This document shows, piece by piece, positions 63,594 through 64,000 of a stretch of 64,000 nucleotides of DNA. The stretch is from contig RQOL01000658.1 of NCBI GenBank assembly GCA_013076295.1, positions 2,730,353 to 2,794,352 on the forward strand, written 5' to 3'. Below the pieces are notes generated by a model. It saw only the letters and a program-made list of their open reading frames with translations. It had not been told where the DNA came from and ran no database searches. The DNA is from Sanderia malayensis. Its lineage: Eukaryota; Cnidaria; Scyphozoa; Semaeostomeae; Pelagiidae. The translations under genes and the position numbers were made by a program. The first letter of the stretch is position 1. Each line of letters begins with the position of its first letter.

Positions 63594-64000
63594 ATTTCAA
63601 AACTTTAAAAATATATTATCGCAGGTCAAACGCAAAAACGAAACCCAATCATGCGGCAGAAGAGTATATATTTTTCTTTGCTTTCAAACAAACAGATATT
63701 GTTGAAAATTCTAGAGACAATATTACCACAGGCAGTGACATGACAAACAAACTGATTTGTACAGAACAGAAGGTTTCAGGCCTACGGGCCACCAGGGCTT
63801 GAAGGCCGCGTATTGCTACGGCAGTGACGTCACGGGCTAATTTTCTCGCTTTCCGATAAAATGTTCCATCATAAATAAAGATGACATTAATAAAAGGAAG
63901 ATATTTTGCTTATTTTATTACTTATAATGCGGCTTTGGAAAATGCGACTTTAAACCCTATAAAAACATCAAAAAGCTGAATAAACATGTTTTTTAGCATT
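63594..64000. other. Upstream side of the SLC36-like gene
   Basis: It contains a CRE-type TGACGTCA at about 63826 and GC-richer sequence near 63780-63830. No exon can be supported before the window ends. Confidence 0.4.

Overview
The window looks like animal nuclear DNA. It is AT-rich, and its genes are compact, with mostly 50-300 bp GT-AG introns and exon boundaries that match bilaterian orthologues. The gene set (RPTOR, GAS7, CRLF3, SMDT1/EMRE, PDXDC1, ZNF207, CRYM, RAC1, GRB2, a Kir channel) and the interstitial TTAGGG-type repeats suggest an invertebrate deuterostome, most likely a tunicate (ascidian). The phylum is inference. I rebuilt gene models by hand from conserved residues and splice sites. 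For every model with both start and stop, the exon lengths sum to an intact reading frame.

Layout. 0.2-1.3 kb: a small unrecognised two-exon model. 3.2-4.3 kb: KCTD2/5/17-type BTB gene (-). 4.6-5.5 kb: an intronless orphan ORF (-). 6.7-15.1 kb: complete 34-exon RPTOR (-). 15.7-18.1 kb: ZNF207 (-). 18.8-20.6 kb: CRYM (-). 21.1-23.0 kb: CRLF3 (-). 23.4-25.1 kb: repeat island. 25.9-27.2 kb: RAC1 (-). 27.9-29.3 kb: intronless Kir channel (-). 30.0-33.6 kb: GAS7 with SH3, WW and F-BAR (-). 34.4-37.3 kb: a secreted collagen-stalk/EAR-repeat protein (-), with a look-alike first exon at 38.5-38.7 kb. 39.9-47.8 kb: 26-exon PDXDC1 (-). 48.5-48.8 kb: SMDT1/EMRE (+), divergent from PDXDC1. 49.6-51.6 kb: GRB2 (-). 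51.8-57.6 kb: a giant foldback element. 57.9-63.6 kb: SLC36-like amino-acid transporter (-), whose 3.6-kb first intron holds a second copy of the repeat island.

The genes are unrelated housekeeping and signalling loci, not an operon. RPTOR is the mTORC1 scaffold and SLC36-type carriers are linked to amino-acid sensing. GRB2, RAC1 and GAS7 all act in receptor-to-actin signalling. I read their proximity as chance.

The striking material is repetitive. (1) A ~5.8-kb foldback element has two ~2.1-2.3 kb arms made of opposite-orientation 9-bp tandem repeats and ends 0.2 kb upstream of the GRB2 start codon. (2) A tRNA-like SINE is fused to a ~125-bp satellite whose units carry telomere-type CCCTAA runs; it occurs twice, and one copy is split by a hAT-like insertion with a perfect 8-bp target duplication. 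(3) A TTAA-flanked element with a broken THAP-domain gene sits inside a PDXDC1 intron. (4) A hAT-type MITE with repeated GGCCAAA motifs lies just upstream of ZNF207. (5) There are several perfect hairpins, plus a copied splice-donor segment inside RPTOR.
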